Counted from the stretch's first letter, positions 25,337 through 34,697 are shown. The stretch is 64,000 bases of DNA from Elusimicrobiota bacterium (GCA_016194745.1 JACQBA010000002.1:1-64000); one strand, 5' to 3'. Translations and numbers: made by a program. Notes: generated by a model from the letters alone, not told the origin.

Positions 25337-26980
25337 TTAGGGGGTGCGGAGTTCGGTCTCGTGGCGGCGGAGCTCCGCGGCGAGGCGGGCGGGGTCGATC
25401 TCGTTGCGCGCGAGCGCGTCGGCGCGGGCTTGGTCGTCGCGGGGACGCGCGAGCGCGTACTCGTGGGCGTGGATCCATTCGTCGTCGACGGTGGCGCGGC
25501 GGGCGAAGAGGAGGGCCTTCTCGTCCCAATAGATCAGCGCCCACCGGTCCTTCGGCATGAAGGACACGTAGTAAGGCCTGCGGAGCCTGACCCCGGTCCC
25601 ATCGGCGTGCGTCCGGGTGCCCTCGACGTACGCCGGCGCGTTCTCCATCAGCGCCAAGTCCACGCTTCGCCCCTCGAGGAACGCCTGCCACGCCGCCGGA
25701 TCGCCCGTCGCCTTGGCGGCCTCGATCAGCAAGGAGTGGAAGATGTAGCGCCCGTCCTGGAAGACGAAATAGTCCGGATAGAGCCGCCACCCGAGGTATC
25801 CCCCCCAGCCCCACGGGTTATAAAGGGAGAGGCCCCGCGCCTCGTCCTTGTTCCTCTCCAAAAACGCCGCCGCCCCGGTGGGCGCGAACCGATCGTCGTA
25901 CGCCGTCTGAAAGAGGCCGAAATGCGAGCCCCACCAGAACACGTACGCCGCGCACGCGGCCGACAGCGAGGCGAGCGCGACGCGGACCCGGACGCGGGGC
26001 GTCGCGGGCAGGACTCCTGATCGGCTCAGCCAGCCGAAGGCGAGCGGCACGGCGAGCGTCGCGAAATAGGAGCCGAGCCGCACGTGCTGAAACGACGTCG
26101 CCCCGCAGAGGAGGAGCGCGGCGGTCGGCGCCAAGGCGATGTCCTTCCTCCGCCGGGCGTAGAGCGCCCCCGCGGCGAAGGACCCGAGCAGGACGACCCA
26201 CGCCGGCCAATGCCACGGATTGTCGAAGCTCAACGCGCCCCATTCGGAGATGTACGGCGCGAGGCTCCCGACGTCGCGCCCGTGCATCCAAAGGACCTTG
26301 TACGTCTTCCACCCGAACGGCTGGAGCAAAGTTCCCGCCGCCGCCAAGACCAGCGCGTACCAATACCACGCCGCCGCCTTGAGCGCCTTCATCGAGGCCG
26401 CGGCGCGCGCCGTCTCGACAGCGGCGTAGATCCCGACGAGCATGAGCCCGTACGCGAAGCCGGCGTGCAGGTTGGCCCACAGCGCGAAGAGGGGCAGCGC
26501 CGCGTACGTCCTCACCCGGCGTCCCTGGCGGCGAGCCTCCAGCGCCCAGAACACGGCGCCGAACGCCAGCACGGAGAACAGGTCCGGGCGGATGTCCGAG
26601 CGGGTCAGGAACGCGGCGGACCAAAGCGCCACGGCGGCCGGACGATGGTCGGCCGGCACGTCCTCGAGCTCGAGCGTCTTCCACAAGATCAGCGCCGCGC
26701 CCGCGAGGAGGACCGCCTTGAACGCCCACAGCTGCGGAAATCCGCCGGCGTCATACAGCGTCCCGTAGACGACCTGGGACAGCCACTCGAAATCGGTCCA
26801 CGGGTCTCCCACGCGGGTGAAGGAGAGCCAGTCGACGGTCGGGATCGCGTGCAGCGCGAAGATCCGCCGGCTCGCGCTCAAGTGCCAGAAAAGATCCGGA
26901 TTGGAGATCGGGAGCAGCGCGCAGCCCGCGAAGGCGGCCGCCGACGCGGCCCAAAGGCAGCGCTGCGCCGCGCGGCTCAC
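25337..26980 (-). CDS. Membrane protein, second of a tandem GT-C-like pair
   Basis: A 547-residue protein with about ten spans in the first 400 residues and a soluble C-terminal part. It shares with its upstream neighbour SNPDLFWHLSASRR, DWLSF, DFEWL and NPWGWGGYLG, then FQDGRYIFHSLL, so the two are paralogues. The loop with ISNPDLFWHLS carries the acidic residue expected of GT-C transferases. The GTG start overlaps the TGA of the upstream gene (GTGA). No function is known to me. Confidence 0.75.
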   Translation of the reverse strand: MSRAAQRCLWAASAAAFAGCALLPISNPDLFWHLSASRRIFALHAIPTVDWLSFTRVGDPWTDFEWLSQVVYGTLYDAGGFPQLWAFKAVLLAGAALILWKTLELEDVPADHRPAAVALWSAAFLTRSDIRPDLFSVLAFGAVFWALEARRQGRRVRTYAALPLFALWANLHAGFAYGLMLVGIYAAVETARAAASMKALKAAAWYWYALVLAAAGTLLQPFGWKTYKVLWMHGRDVGSLAPYISEWGALSFDNPWHWPAWVVLLGSFAAGALYARRRKDIALAPTAALLLCGATSFQHVRLGSYFATLAVPLAFGWLSRSGVLPATPRVRVRVALASLSAACAAYVFWWGSHFGLFQTAYDDRFAPTGAAAFLERNKDEARGLSLYNPWGWGGYLGWRLYPDYFVFQDGRYIFHSLLIEAAKATGDPAAWQAFLEGRSVDLALMENAPAYVEGTRTHADGTGVRLRRPYYVSFMPKDRWALIYWDEKALLFARRATVDDEWIHAHEYALARPRDDQARADALARNEIDPARLAAELRRHETELRTP

Positions 26981-28671
26981 GGACGCAGCCCCGCGGCCCA
27001 GGCGCGCAGCGCGGCCGTCTCGGGGATGCCCGGGTTGAGCCGCAGGAACCTCTCGACCTCGGCGGCGACCTCGCCCCGCGGGACGAGCCGCTGTTTGACC
27101 ATGATCTCGGCCGTGCGCAGATCGTCCGGCCGCACGTACCGGAACTCCCGCGGCGCGATCCACGCCTTGTCGAACGCGGCGCGGCGGACGAAGACGAGAC
27201 CCTGATGCCCCCAATAGACGAGCGCCCAGTCGGGCTTCGGCAGGAAGAAAAGGTAGAAGGGACGCAGCAGCATGTCCTTCTTGCCGCCGGGCAGCTCGAC
27301 GGGCATCGGGCGGAATTGATGCGTGCGCTCCTGAAGCACGACGTCGATGCCGAAGGTGTCGAGCAGCGCGCGGTACGCCTCGGGGCTCTCGGCCGCCGAG
27401 TGAGCGGGCGCGAGCAAGGAATGGAAGATGTAGCGCCCGTCGACGAAGACCTTATAATCCGGCGACAACTCGTAGCCGATGTAGCCGCCCCAATGCCACG
27501 GGTTGAGCATTTTGCGCGGACCGAGGACGAGGCGCTCCTTGTCCAAGAACCCCGCGACCTCGTCGGGCACGAAGCGCGGCAGGAACGCCCGGCGCTTGAG
27601 GAGCTCCGGGAGCATCATCCGGCAAAAGAAGCCCAGCATCAGCGCCGCCGCGGCCGCGGCCAGCCACTTCCCGAGCCGGCGCCCGCGCTCGCCGCCCCAA
27701 TCCCAGGCGGATAACTGACCGAGGGAGATCGGGATGGCGACCGCGAGGAAGTAGGGCGCGGTCCGCACGTGCCGCGAGGCGGAGACGGCGAAGGCGGCCA
27801 CGGCGATCAAGTGCTCCGGCGGCGCGTCCTTGCGCGCGAGGAGGCCGGCGAGAAGTCCCAAGAAGGCCGCCGGAACCGCCAGCCAGAACACGGCGAGCCA
27901 CGGGCTCAGGATGGACGGCTCCTGCCATTCGCGGATGTAGCGCTGCAAGTCGCCCATCGCCTGCGCGTGCTCGAAGGCGACCGTATAGAGATGGAACCCG
28001 AAGGGATTGAGCAACGTCGCCGCGGCGCACGCGAGCACGGCGCCCGCCAAGAACAGGCGCCCGCGCCGCCGCCACTCCGCCGCGGCGTAGAGCGCCAGGA
28101 GCGCCAGCCCGTAGAGGAACCCGGGATGCCAGTTCGCCCACAAGACGAACGCGCCCGCGGCGGCGGCCGCCGCTCGCGGCGAGGGCCGCACGCGCTCGAG
28201 CCGCAGGGCTTCGAGCCACAGGAACTCCGCGCTGAAAAGAGCGAGCGAGAGGTTCTCCGGCCGCAGATCGTTGGACGGGGCGAGGCCCACGCCCCACGCG
28301 AGGACGGCCAGCGCGGAGAGCTTGAGGTCCAGGCGATAGAGACGCGTCGCGCCCCACAGGCACGCGGCGCCGACGGAGAACAGCGACGCCTTCAAGGCCA
28401 CGAGGCCCCATGGTCCGATCCCCTTGAGCGTGCCGTACCAGACGAGCTGGCACAGCCACTCGAAGTCGAGCCAGGGGCGGCCCTCCATCGTGAAGGACAG
28501 CCAGTCCGCGCGGGGGATCGCGCCGACGGCGACCATGCGCCGCGCGGCGCTCAGATGCCAGAAGATGTCCGGGTTCGAAACGGGCAGGCAAAAGCTGGCG
28601 AGCGCCGTCGCCCAGCACAAGACCGCGAACGCGCGCCCCGAATCGATGGGATTCGGGACGCGATTGGCCAA
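26977..28671 (-). CDS. Membrane protein, first of a tandem GT-C-like pair
   Basis: A 564-residue protein, paralogous to the next gene. It has about ten membrane spans and a soluble end. Shared motifs are VSNPDIFWHLSAARRMVA, DWLSFTMEGRPWLDFEWL, LLNPFGFHLYTV, NPWHWGGYIGYELSPDYKVF and DGRYIFHSLL. It starts at a TTG three bases after the L28 stop, so it is read from the rpmB transcript. The pair probably arose by local duplication followed by clear divergence. Confidence 0.75.
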   Translation of the reverse strand: MANRVPNPIDSGRAFAVLCWATALASFCLPVSNPDIFWHLSAARRMVAVGAIPRADWLSFTMEGRPWLDFEWLCQLVWYGTLKGIGPWGLVALKASLFSVGAACLWGATRLYRLDLKLSALAVLAWGVGLAPSNDLRPENLSLALFSAEFLWLEALRLERVRPSPRAAAAAAGAFVLWANWHPGFLYGLALLALYAAAEWRRRGRLFLAGAVLACAAATLLNPFGFHLYTVAFEHAQAMGDLQRYIREWQEPSILSPWLAVFWLAVPAAFLGLLAGLLARKDAPPEHLIAVAAFAVSASRHVRTAPYFLAVAIPISLGQLSAWDWGGERGRRLGKWLAAAAAALMLGFFCRMMLPELLKRRAFLPRFVPDEVAGFLDKERLVLGPRKMLNPWHWGGYIGYELSPDYKVFVDGRYIFHSLLAPAHSAAESPEAYRALLDTFGIDVVLQERTHQFRPMPVELPGGKKDMLLRPFYLFFLPKPDWALVYWGHQGLVFVRRAAFDKAWIAPREFRYVRPDDLRTAEIMVKQRLVPRGEVAAEVERFLRLNPGIPETAALRAWAAGLRP

Positions 28672-28674
28672 GCC

Positions 28675-28869
28675 TTATCGAGGAGGTCGGACGGCGCGGC
28701 CGGACTTGATGCAGTCGGTGCAGACGTACGCCGAGATCGTCTTGGAGCCGACTACGATCCGCTGCCGCTGAAGATTGGGCCGGAACACCCGCTTCGTCGC
28801 GCGGTGGGAGTGGCTGTAGCTGAAGCCGGACACCGGACCCTTTTCGCAAAGATGACAACGAAATGCCAT
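28675..28869 (-). CDS. rpmB: 50S ribosomal protein L28
   Basis: A 64-residue L28 of the zinc-binding kind: C5 and C8 (RCHLCEKGP) with C50 and C53 (VCTDCIKSG). HRATKRVFRPNLQRQRI is the conserved rRNA-binding core. It is the first gene of a transcript that continues into the two GT-C-like genes. The ATG lacks a Shine-Dalgarno site; an extended -10 (TGC then TAATAT, hexamer 28878-28883) ends eight bases upstream. Confidence 0.95.
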   Translation of the reverse strand: MAFRCHLCEKGPVSGFSYSHSHRATKRVFRPNLQRQRIVVGSKTISAYVCTDCIKSGRAVRPPR

Positions 28870-28877
28870 AGAGGGAA

Positions 28878-28883
28878 ATATTA
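28878..28883 (-). promoter_or_regulatory. -10 element of rpmB, predicted leaderless
   Basis: TAATAT on the minus strand, preceded by TGC (extended -10), ends eight bases before the rpmB ATG. Confidence 0.5.
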
Positions 28884-28919
28884 GCAAATCCGAGCCCCCG
28901 ACGCCAGCCGTCCCCCGTC

Positions 28920-29579
28920 CTACGGGGTGACGACGATCTCGTTGAACACGTTGCCCGGCCCGACGACGCGCGCCGCCGCCGAGCCGATCTGATCGCGCTG
29001 TTCCGGAGACTGTACGACCCCCTGCAGAAGGACCTTTCCTTGCACGACCACGGGCGTCACGTTTCCATTGAACCCGGACAGGGCCGCATCGCCGAAGACG
29101 GCCGTGCGGACCTGGCTCCTCAGCACCCGGTCGCTCTCCAACACCTGCGTCTGGACCGGAGGCGCCGTCGCTCCGGACGGGAACGCGCTGCCGGGAATCA
29201 TCGCCGCGCCGGGAACGAGGCCGACCGTGATCGCGTTCTGGACGCGGGAGACTCCCGCGACCTGCCCCGCGCGCATCGCGATCTGATCGCGCTGGAACGG
29301 CGTGTCCACGTTGCCCTGGAGCACGACCACGCCGTTGACCGGCACGACCTTCAAGTCGAAGCCGGAGAAGGCGGGGTCGCCGAAGATCGCCGCGCGCACG
29401 TTGCCCGCGAGCTGCGTCGCCGCGGACGCCGGCTGCTCGGGCGCGGAGAACACTCCCGTCTGGTTCGCCCCGGTCTGCGCGGGCTTGGACGTCCCCTCGC
29501 CCCTGGGGGCCGGAGCGCTCTCGCCGAACGCCGCCGCGGAGATCGAAAGCCCCGCGATCACCGCCCAGAATCCGATCAT
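28920..29579 (-). CDS. Exported protein with two BON domains
   Basis: A 219-residue protein with a signal peptide (residues 1-19, MIGFWAVIAGLSISAAAFG). After a Pro/Ala/Gly linker come two BON domains, about 73-140 (VVPVNGVVVLQGNVDTPFQR) and 155-219 (VVQGKVLLQGVVQSPEQRDQ). BON domains bind phospholipids or peptidoglycan-associated structures and occur in osmotic-stress proteins such as OsmY. GGAGG lies five bases before the chosen ATG. It stands alone. Confidence 0.88.
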   Translation of the reverse strand: MIGFWAVIAGLSISAAAFGESAPAPRGEGTSKPAQTGANQTGVFSAPEQPASAATQLAGNVRAAIFGDPAFSGFDLKVVPVNGVVVLQGNVDTPFQRDQIAMRAGQVAGVSRVQNAITVGLVPGAAMIPGSAFPSGATAPPVQTQVLESDRVLRSQVRTAVFGDAALSGFNGNVTPVVVQGKVLLQGVVQSPEQRDQIGSAAARVVGPGNVFNEIVVTP

Positions 29580-29708
29580 GGACACCTCCCCCTGAATAGG
29601 ATGAGTCCCGCGCCGGGAAAAACCCATGGACGACAAGTGACGATCCTCCGCCGTTTCGTTGGACGCCCTCTCCCGCGAAGCAGGAGAGGGAGACCGTCAA
29701 CAGAGTCG

Positions 29709-29789
29709 GGGTCAGACATGAAGTTTGTTAAGTTGTGGTCGCATCGCAATGATCCGTGCCATAACTTAACGAACTTCATGTCTGACCCC
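29709..29789. repeat. Inverted repeat, long form
   Basis: Arms of 27 bases, 29709-29735 (GGGGTCAGACATGAAGTTTG and on) and 29763-29789, pair with one mismatch around a loop with GCATCGCAATGAT. It combines the outer arm of the short copies with the loop core of the 25251 copy. The remaining parts of the 29580-29885 spacer hold no gene that I can see. Confidence 0.9.
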
Positions 29790-29885
29790 GTCGTTTTCCG
29801 TCGCTGGCCTTGGAAACCACCAAGGTCGACGGACCCAGCCGTCTCGGGCCGGAATACGTTCGCATTACTGCCCTTTCGACCCGTC

Positions 29886-32800
29886 ATGAAATCGGATGCA
29901 TCCGCTACAATTAAGGAACTCGTGCATCTTCCCGCAAGAACCTACTCCCCTCTGATCCGCGCCGCGGCCGCCGCGCTGCTGTTGGCGAACCAGGCCCGCG
30001 CGCAGACGTTGCGCGCCGTGACGCCGGTCGAAACCAGCATCGGCAGCTTGAACTTGAGCGGCGCGGGTCTCAGCGTCTCCGGCGCCCAGACGTTCGGCGG
30101 CGCGCCCGCGGCCCTGGGGCTTCAGCCGCTCGGCTTGTCGCCCCAACTCGGCGACGGCGGCCTGAGCTTGCTCGCGCTCTCGCCCTCCCTGACGGCGGGC
30201 GCCCCGAGCGCCGCCCTCGGCCTCAGCGCGTCCGCGCCGAGCCTAGACGCCGCGAGCCCGCGCCTGGGCTTCGAGCGGCGCATCAAATCCATCTCGGACG
30301 CCGCCGGCGAGGCCGGCAAGAAGATCGGCGCGCCTTCCTCCGACGGGGGACGCGCCGCGGCCGACGAACAGTTCCGCGCGCTGCTCGGCGAGAGCGGCCC
30401 GGCGGACGGAGCCGAGTCTTCGCAGGCGCCTTCCGCCGCGGCCGTCGTGGAACGCGCCGTGGCCGCGGCGGTCGGCCGCTTCCTCCCCGGTCGGGAGTTC
30501 TCCGTTTCCGCCCGCGCGGGGGACGGCATCGACGCCCGCGTGAGCCTGGCGGGCAAGAGCAAGGCCGAGTTCGAGCGCTTCATCCGGCAGGAAGGCCCCG
30601 CGGTCAAGGCGAACGTGCTCGCCTCCCTCGAGGGCGAGCTCGCCGCGCTCGCCCCGGGCGCGCAAAGCACCGTCGTCGGCAGGAGAAAGCCGGTCGTCGT
30701 GGACGGGGAGAAGGGGCCGGAGCATCTCTACCCGCTCCAAGTCCTCTCGCGCGGAAGCGTCGCGCTCAAGATCAACCTGATCTTCGCGCGCGGCGCCGAG
30801 ACGGCGAGCCGGCCCGCGCCCGCGGCGTCGAGCGCGCTGCCCCCGGTCCGCCTGGCCCCGGCCGCTCAGGCCGCCCCCGCCGCCGACCGGAAGCTTCCCG
30901 GACAAGCCACGCTCGATCTCCTCGATAGGTTCTTCACGCACGGCCCGAAGCCTTGGGAGCGCGGCCTTCCCTTTCTCCTCGCCGAAGGCGCGAAGGTCCT
31001 TCCCGACGACCTCGAGGCCTCGTGGTCGCGGCGCCCGCAGCAGAAGGGGCCGCGCGTCGAGGGCTCCGAAAGGGGCATGCTGTTCCGGCGCCGCGGGATG
31101 CCGTACGTCCGGGTGACCGAGCACGGACAAGACGGCGAGACGCGGTCCAAGGTGGTCCCCGTCCCCTGGAGGCTCGCGCAGGGCGTCCCGTCGGACACCG
31201 TCGTCGAGATCGGCCTTGTGAAAGACGAGGTGGCGCGCGTGACCTCGATCGGCGCCTATCCCGCCGACATGATCGTCGGGCGCGTCTCCCAGCGCGGCGA
31301 ATCGCGCGCCCTCGATACGCTGTTCTACGACGGCAAGGTCCCGCTCTCGCTCTACGCCTCCCTGCCGATCGCGGGCGGCTCCCACGCCGAGCCCGGAGAC
31401 ATCGTCCAAGCCTTCGTGCGGCCCGCACAGGGCGGCTACGAGGCGGTCCCGCTCGCGAACTTGGGCTCCGAGATCACCCCCGCGATCGCCGCCCGCGAGA
31501 TCGCCTTGCGCCACGGCGCGCGCGGCTACTTCGAGAAAGCGGTCATCCTCCAAGCCGAGGCCATCGGCCGCGACCACGATCCCGCGAGGGACTTCGCCGC
31601 GATGCAGGCGGCCGGCAAGCCCGTCTTGGATCTTCGCGACAAGCCCTTCATCACGATCGACCCCCCGGGCGCCAGCGACTTGGACGACGCCTTCTACATC
31701 GAAAAGCACGCCGACGGCGGCTTCACGTGGTACCTCGCGACGGCGGACGTGGCGCACTACATCAAGCCCGGCACCCCCGCCTTCCGCGCGGCCGCGCGCG
31801 TCGGCAACACGTTCTACACGATCGACAAGAACGGCGTCCCCGCCTTCCCGATGAACCACCCCGTCGTCTCCAAGTACGGCGCGAGCCTCCTCGACGGCAA
31901 GGACAGCCTCGCCGTCCTCACCCGCATGCGCTTCGGCCCGGATGGAACATTCCTGATCGACGAGTCGGACACGAGCCTAGGCGCCATCCATTCCCAGGGC
32001 CGCTACTCCTACAATCAAGTGACCGCCCTGTGGAACGGAAAGCCGGATCACGGCATCGCCCACGTCGAGCAGGTGACCTTGGCCCGCGAACTGGCGAAAC
32101 AGCTCGACCGCCGGGACGCGGCGCGCGGCAAGCTCAAGTTCGCCTTCTCGAAGTACTCCTATCGCCAGACCGACGACGGCTCGTGGCTCACCGAATCGGA
32201 GCGCGAGGATCCCGTCGACCGGGAGTCTCACGGGCTGATCGAGGAGCTCAAGGTGTACGGCAACCAAGTCCTCGCGCGCCGGCTCGGCGAGATCACGCGC
32301 CGCTTCGGAGTCCCGCACATCAGCCGCGTCCACCCGATGCAGGACGAGAAGAAAAACGAGAAGCTCCGGACGCAGCTTCGCGAGCTGGGCGCCGACTGGC
32401 CCGAGGGCCAGCCGCTCGGCCGCTACATCGAGGAGATCAAGAAGCGCGAGGACCTCGATCCCGAGACGCGCGAGTCCATCCAGAATTTGATCCTGCGCAC
32501 GCGGCAATCCGCCGTCTACGCGGTCGTCGACGAGGAAGGCCACGAGGGCCTGGCGCTCGCCGCCGGCGAATACGACCATCCCTCCGCTCCCATCCGGCGG
32601 TTCTCGGACATGTGGAACATCGCGCTCTTGGACGCGGACATCAAGGGCGAGGACCCGCGGGCGGTCTATCACGCCATGCTTCGCGACCTGCGCGCCATGG
32701 GCTTCGCGGACCTCGAAGAGTATCTGCTCCATTTGAACGGCCGCCAGCAGGCGAACAAGATCCAGCAGCGCCGGGAGATCGCGGACTTCATGTCCGTCCT

Positions 32801-33029
32801 CGAGCTTTCCAAGCCGCAGCACCGCGGCAAGACCTACGAGGGCCGCGTGATCTACGTGAAGGCGGGCAAGGACGGCGAGGCCGAGATCAAGCTCAAGGAG
32901 CTTCCCGTCACGATCCGGCTCCGCGGCAAGGACGCGGCGGAACTAAGCGCGCTCGACGTCGTCTCCGTCACGATCCGCAGCGTGAACGTGCCGGGGCTCG
33001 CCGTCGACGCCTTGATCCGCAAGCGCTGA
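29886..33029 (+). CDS. RNase II/R family exoribonuclease with predicted signal peptide
   Basis: A 1047-residue protein. Residues about 560-960 form the RNB catalytic domain: the metal site TIDPPGASDLDDAFYIEK (about residue 590-607) keeps the four acidic residues, and YDHPSAPIRRFSDMWN (about residue 895) is the family's RNA-clamping block. An S1-like domain ends the protein (about 980-1047). Such enzymes degrade RNA 3' to 5' and normally act in the cytoplasm. Here the first 40 residues look like a signal peptide (basic, then AAAAALLLANQARA), followed by about 300 residues rich in Ala, Ser, Leu and Gly. The ATG at 29886 is the first good start; a cytoplasmic form from a later start cannot be excluded. 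Confidence 0.85.
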   Translation: MKSDASATIKELVHLPARTYSPLIRAAAAALLLANQARAQTLRAVTPVETSIGSLNLSGAGLSVSGAQTFGGAPAALGLQPLGLSPQLGDGGLSLLALSPSLTAGAPSAALGLSASAPSLDAASPRLGFERRIKSISDAAGEAGKKIGAPSSDGGRAAADEQFRALLGESGPADGAESSQAPSAAAVVERAVAAAVGRFLPGREFSVSARAGDGIDARVSLAGKSKAEFERFIRQEGPAVKANVLASLEGELAALAPGAQSTVVGRRKPVVVDGEKGPEHLYPLQVLSRGSVALKINLIFARGAETASRPAPAASSALPPVRLAPAAQAAPAADRKLPGQATLDLLDRFFTHGPKPWERGLPFLLAEGAKVLPDDLEASWSRRPQQKGPRVEGSERGMLFRRRGMPYVRVTEHGQDGETRSKVVPVPWRLAQGVPSDTVVEIGLVKDEVARVTSIGAYPADMIVGRVSQRGESRALDTLFYDGKVPLSLYASLPIAGGSHAEPGDIVQAFVRPAQGGYEAVPLANLGSEITPAIAAREIALRHGARGYFEKAVILQAEAIGRDHDPARDFAAMQAAGKPVLDLRDKPFITIDPPGASDLDDAFYIEKHADGGFTWYLATADVAHYIKPGTPAFRAAARVGNTFYTIDKNGVPAFPMNHPVVSKYGASLLDGKDSLAVLTRMRFGPDGTFLIDESDTSLGAIHSQGRYSYNQVTALWNGKPDHGIAHVEQVTLARELAKQLDRRDAARGKLKFAFSKYSYRQTDDGSWLTESEREDPVDRESHGLIEELKVYGNQVLARRLGEITRRFGVPHISRVHPMQDEKKNEKLRTQLRELGADWPEGQPLGRYIEEIKKREDLDPETRESIQNLILRTRQSAVYAVVDEEGHEGLALAAGEYDHPSAPIRRFSDMWNIALLDADIKGEDPRAVYHAMLRDLRAMGFADLEEYLLHLNGRQQANKIQQRREIADFMSVLELSKPQHRGKTYEGRVIYVKAGKDGEAEIKLKELPVTIRLRGKDAAELSALDVVSVTIRSVNVPGLAVDALIRKR

Positions 33030-33031
33030 GC

Positions 33032-34564
33032 CTAGTCCGGCGCCAGGGCCGAGAGCTTCCGCGCCGTCCGCCTCTCCGCGTCCGCCCTCGCCTTGTCGCC
33101 CAGCCTCGCCCAGCACAGGCTCATGAGCCGGTGGGGCTCCGCCTGGCGCGGGTCGGCCGCCGCGGCCGTCTCGAGCAGGCCGACGGCGTCTTGCCAGCGC
33201 GCCTGCTTCATCCGGATGACGGCCAGCGCGATCGTCGCCGAGCGGCGGACGTAGGAGGCCGCCTCCGGGCGCATCGCCTGCGCGGCGAGCTGCTCCGCGC
33301 GCCCGAGCATGCCCCAGTTGTAGTAGTGAGAGCCCAAGTGCAGCGCGGCGCAAGGATCGGACGGCGCCGCCGCGTACGCGGCGAAGTCGAGCGCGGCCTG
33401 GTTTTTCCAGACTTGGCCCTGCGCCGCGCCGTCGGCCGCGAGCGGCAGGACGAATGCCAGGCCGACGGCCGCGGCGGCGCGGGCCGGGATCCTCGCCAGC
33501 GCCTCCGCCAGAGCCAAGGCGACTCCGGCCAGCGGCACGTACAGGAAGCGGTCCGCCGCGAGGGCCTCGATCGGGATCACGTTGATCGCGGGGAACAGTC
33601 CCGCCAGAGCCCAGACCAGGGGAAGCGCCGCCGCGTGCCGCCGCCGGATCAGCCAGAGCGCCGCGAGCGCCGCCGCCGCGTACAGCGCGACGGAGAGGGC
33701 CGCGACGAGGCCGAACGTCGAGCCGGTGGTGAAGCTGTAGCAGGCCCTCAAGTGCGCGGGCCAAAACACGTTGACCAAGTCCTGAAGCGCCCCATGCGCC
33801 GCCATCTTCCAATGCGCGGAAAGGGATCCCTCCCACCAGCCGCGCTGGGAGACGCTGCCTAAGACCCGCCAGCGCAAGGCGACGAACGCGGCGAAAACGA
33901 GCCCGTACGGCGTCCACCGGCGCAAGCGTTCGATCCACGACCCGCCGCGATCCTCGCGCAGAAAGTCGTGCGCCGCGAGTACCGGCAGCAGGAAGAACGA
34001 CGATTCCTTCGACAGCATGCCCAGCGCGAACGCGGCGACCGAGCCCGCGTGCCGCCAGCGGGAGCGCCCGGCGTCCTCGTACCACAGATACGCCGCCGCG
34101 CAGAAGAAGAACGAGAGCAAAGTCGCGCGCGAGCCGCTGATATAGGCGACGCTCTCCGCCTGCGCCGGATGGACGCAGAAGAGCGCGGCGGCGGCCAACG
34201 CGGCGGCGCCGAGCCCCACGCGCCGGTGCGCCAAGAGCAGCACGAGGCACGCGTTGGCCGCGTGCAGGAGGATCGACGCGAGGTGGTACCAGAACGGGTT
34301 GTAGCCTCCGGCCGCATGGCTCGCCCGGAAGGACAGCCCGGTGACGGGGCGGTACATCATGCGCGCCTGGGAAGGCGACGACGTCAGCGCGTCGGGACTG
34401 CGGAAGTAGCGCCAGACGCGCAGCGGCATCGCGACGACCGGATTGCGGACGATGTAGTCCTCGTCGTCCAGCACCCAGTCTCCGGACAGCGTCGGGACGA
34501 AGACGAGATACGCGAGCGCGGCGACGGCCAGATACGCGTACGGCGTCAATCGTGCGGGAAGCAC
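33032..34564 (-). CDS. TMTC-like membrane glycosyltransferase with TPR tail
   Basis: A 510-residue protein. About ten membrane spans occupy residues 8-375. The first periplasmic loop has the GT-C acid pair in WVLDDEDYIVRNP, then MMYRPVTGLSFRASHA and FWYHLASILLHAANACLVLLL and HPAQAESVAYISGSR, all typical of the TMTC/DUF1736 group of protein O-mannosyltransferase-like proteins. The last 120 residues are TPR-like helices. It starts at GTG with an extended -10 (TGC then GATAAT, 34571-34576) six bases upstream and no ribosome binding site. Confidence 0.82.
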   Translation of the reverse strand: MLPARLTPYAYLAVAALAYLVFVPTLSGDWVLDDEDYIVRNPVVAMPLRVWRYFRSPDALTSSPSQARMMYRPVTGLSFRASHAAGGYNPFWYHLASILLHAANACLVLLLAHRRVGLGAAALAAAALFCVHPAQAESVAYISGSRATLLSFFFCAAAYLWYEDAGRSRWRHAGSVAAFALGMLSKESSFFLLPVLAAHDFLREDRGGSWIERLRRWTPYGLVFAAFVALRWRVLGSVSQRGWWEGSLSAHWKMAAHGALQDLVNVFWPAHLRACYSFTTGSTFGLVAALSVALYAAAALAALWLIRRRHAAALPLVWALAGLFPAINVIPIEALAADRFLYVPLAGVALALAEALARIPARAAAAVGLAFVLPLAADGAAQGQVWKNQAALDFAAYAAAPSDPCAALHLGSHYYNWGMLGRAEQLAAQAMRPEAASYVRRSATIALAVIRMKQARWQDAVGLLETAAAADPRQAEPHRLMSLCWARLGDKARADAERRTARKLSALAPD

Positions 34565-34570
34565 CCGGCC

Positions 34571-34576
34571 ATTATC
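34571..34576 (-). promoter_or_regulatory. -10 element of the TMTC-like gene, predicted leaderless
   Basis: GATAAT on the minus strand, preceded by TGC, ends six bases before the GTG start at 34564. Confidence 0.5.
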
Positions 34577-34580
34577 GCAA

Positions 34581-34697
34581 ATCGGAGTGCGGGGATCGGG
34601 GATCGGGGATCGGGGATCGGGGATCGGAGTTCGGAACGGCCCTTTATAAAGGGCAGCAAGCAGTTCGATCCCCGACCCCCGATCCCCGCACTCCGAT
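34581..34697. repeat. Tandem GGGGATC array within a large inverted repeat
   Basis: The 21-base arms 34581-34601 and 34677-34697 are perfect complements (ATCGGAGTGCGGGGATCGGG plus one base). Inside, the seven-base unit GGGGATC is repeated five times in a row at 34591-34625, and a perfect 14-base palindrome CCCTTTATAAAGGG lies at 34640-34653. The same core unit forms the dyad between rplK and rplA. Confidence 0.85.

Noticed and set aside
34591..34625. Possible CRISPR array in the GGGGATC repeats
   Set aside because: The seven-base units are contiguous with no spacers, and no cas gene is nearby.
34640..34653. Palindrome CCCTTTATAAAGGG as a terminator
   Set aside because: It has no loop and no T-run, and it lies in the middle of the larger inverted repeat.
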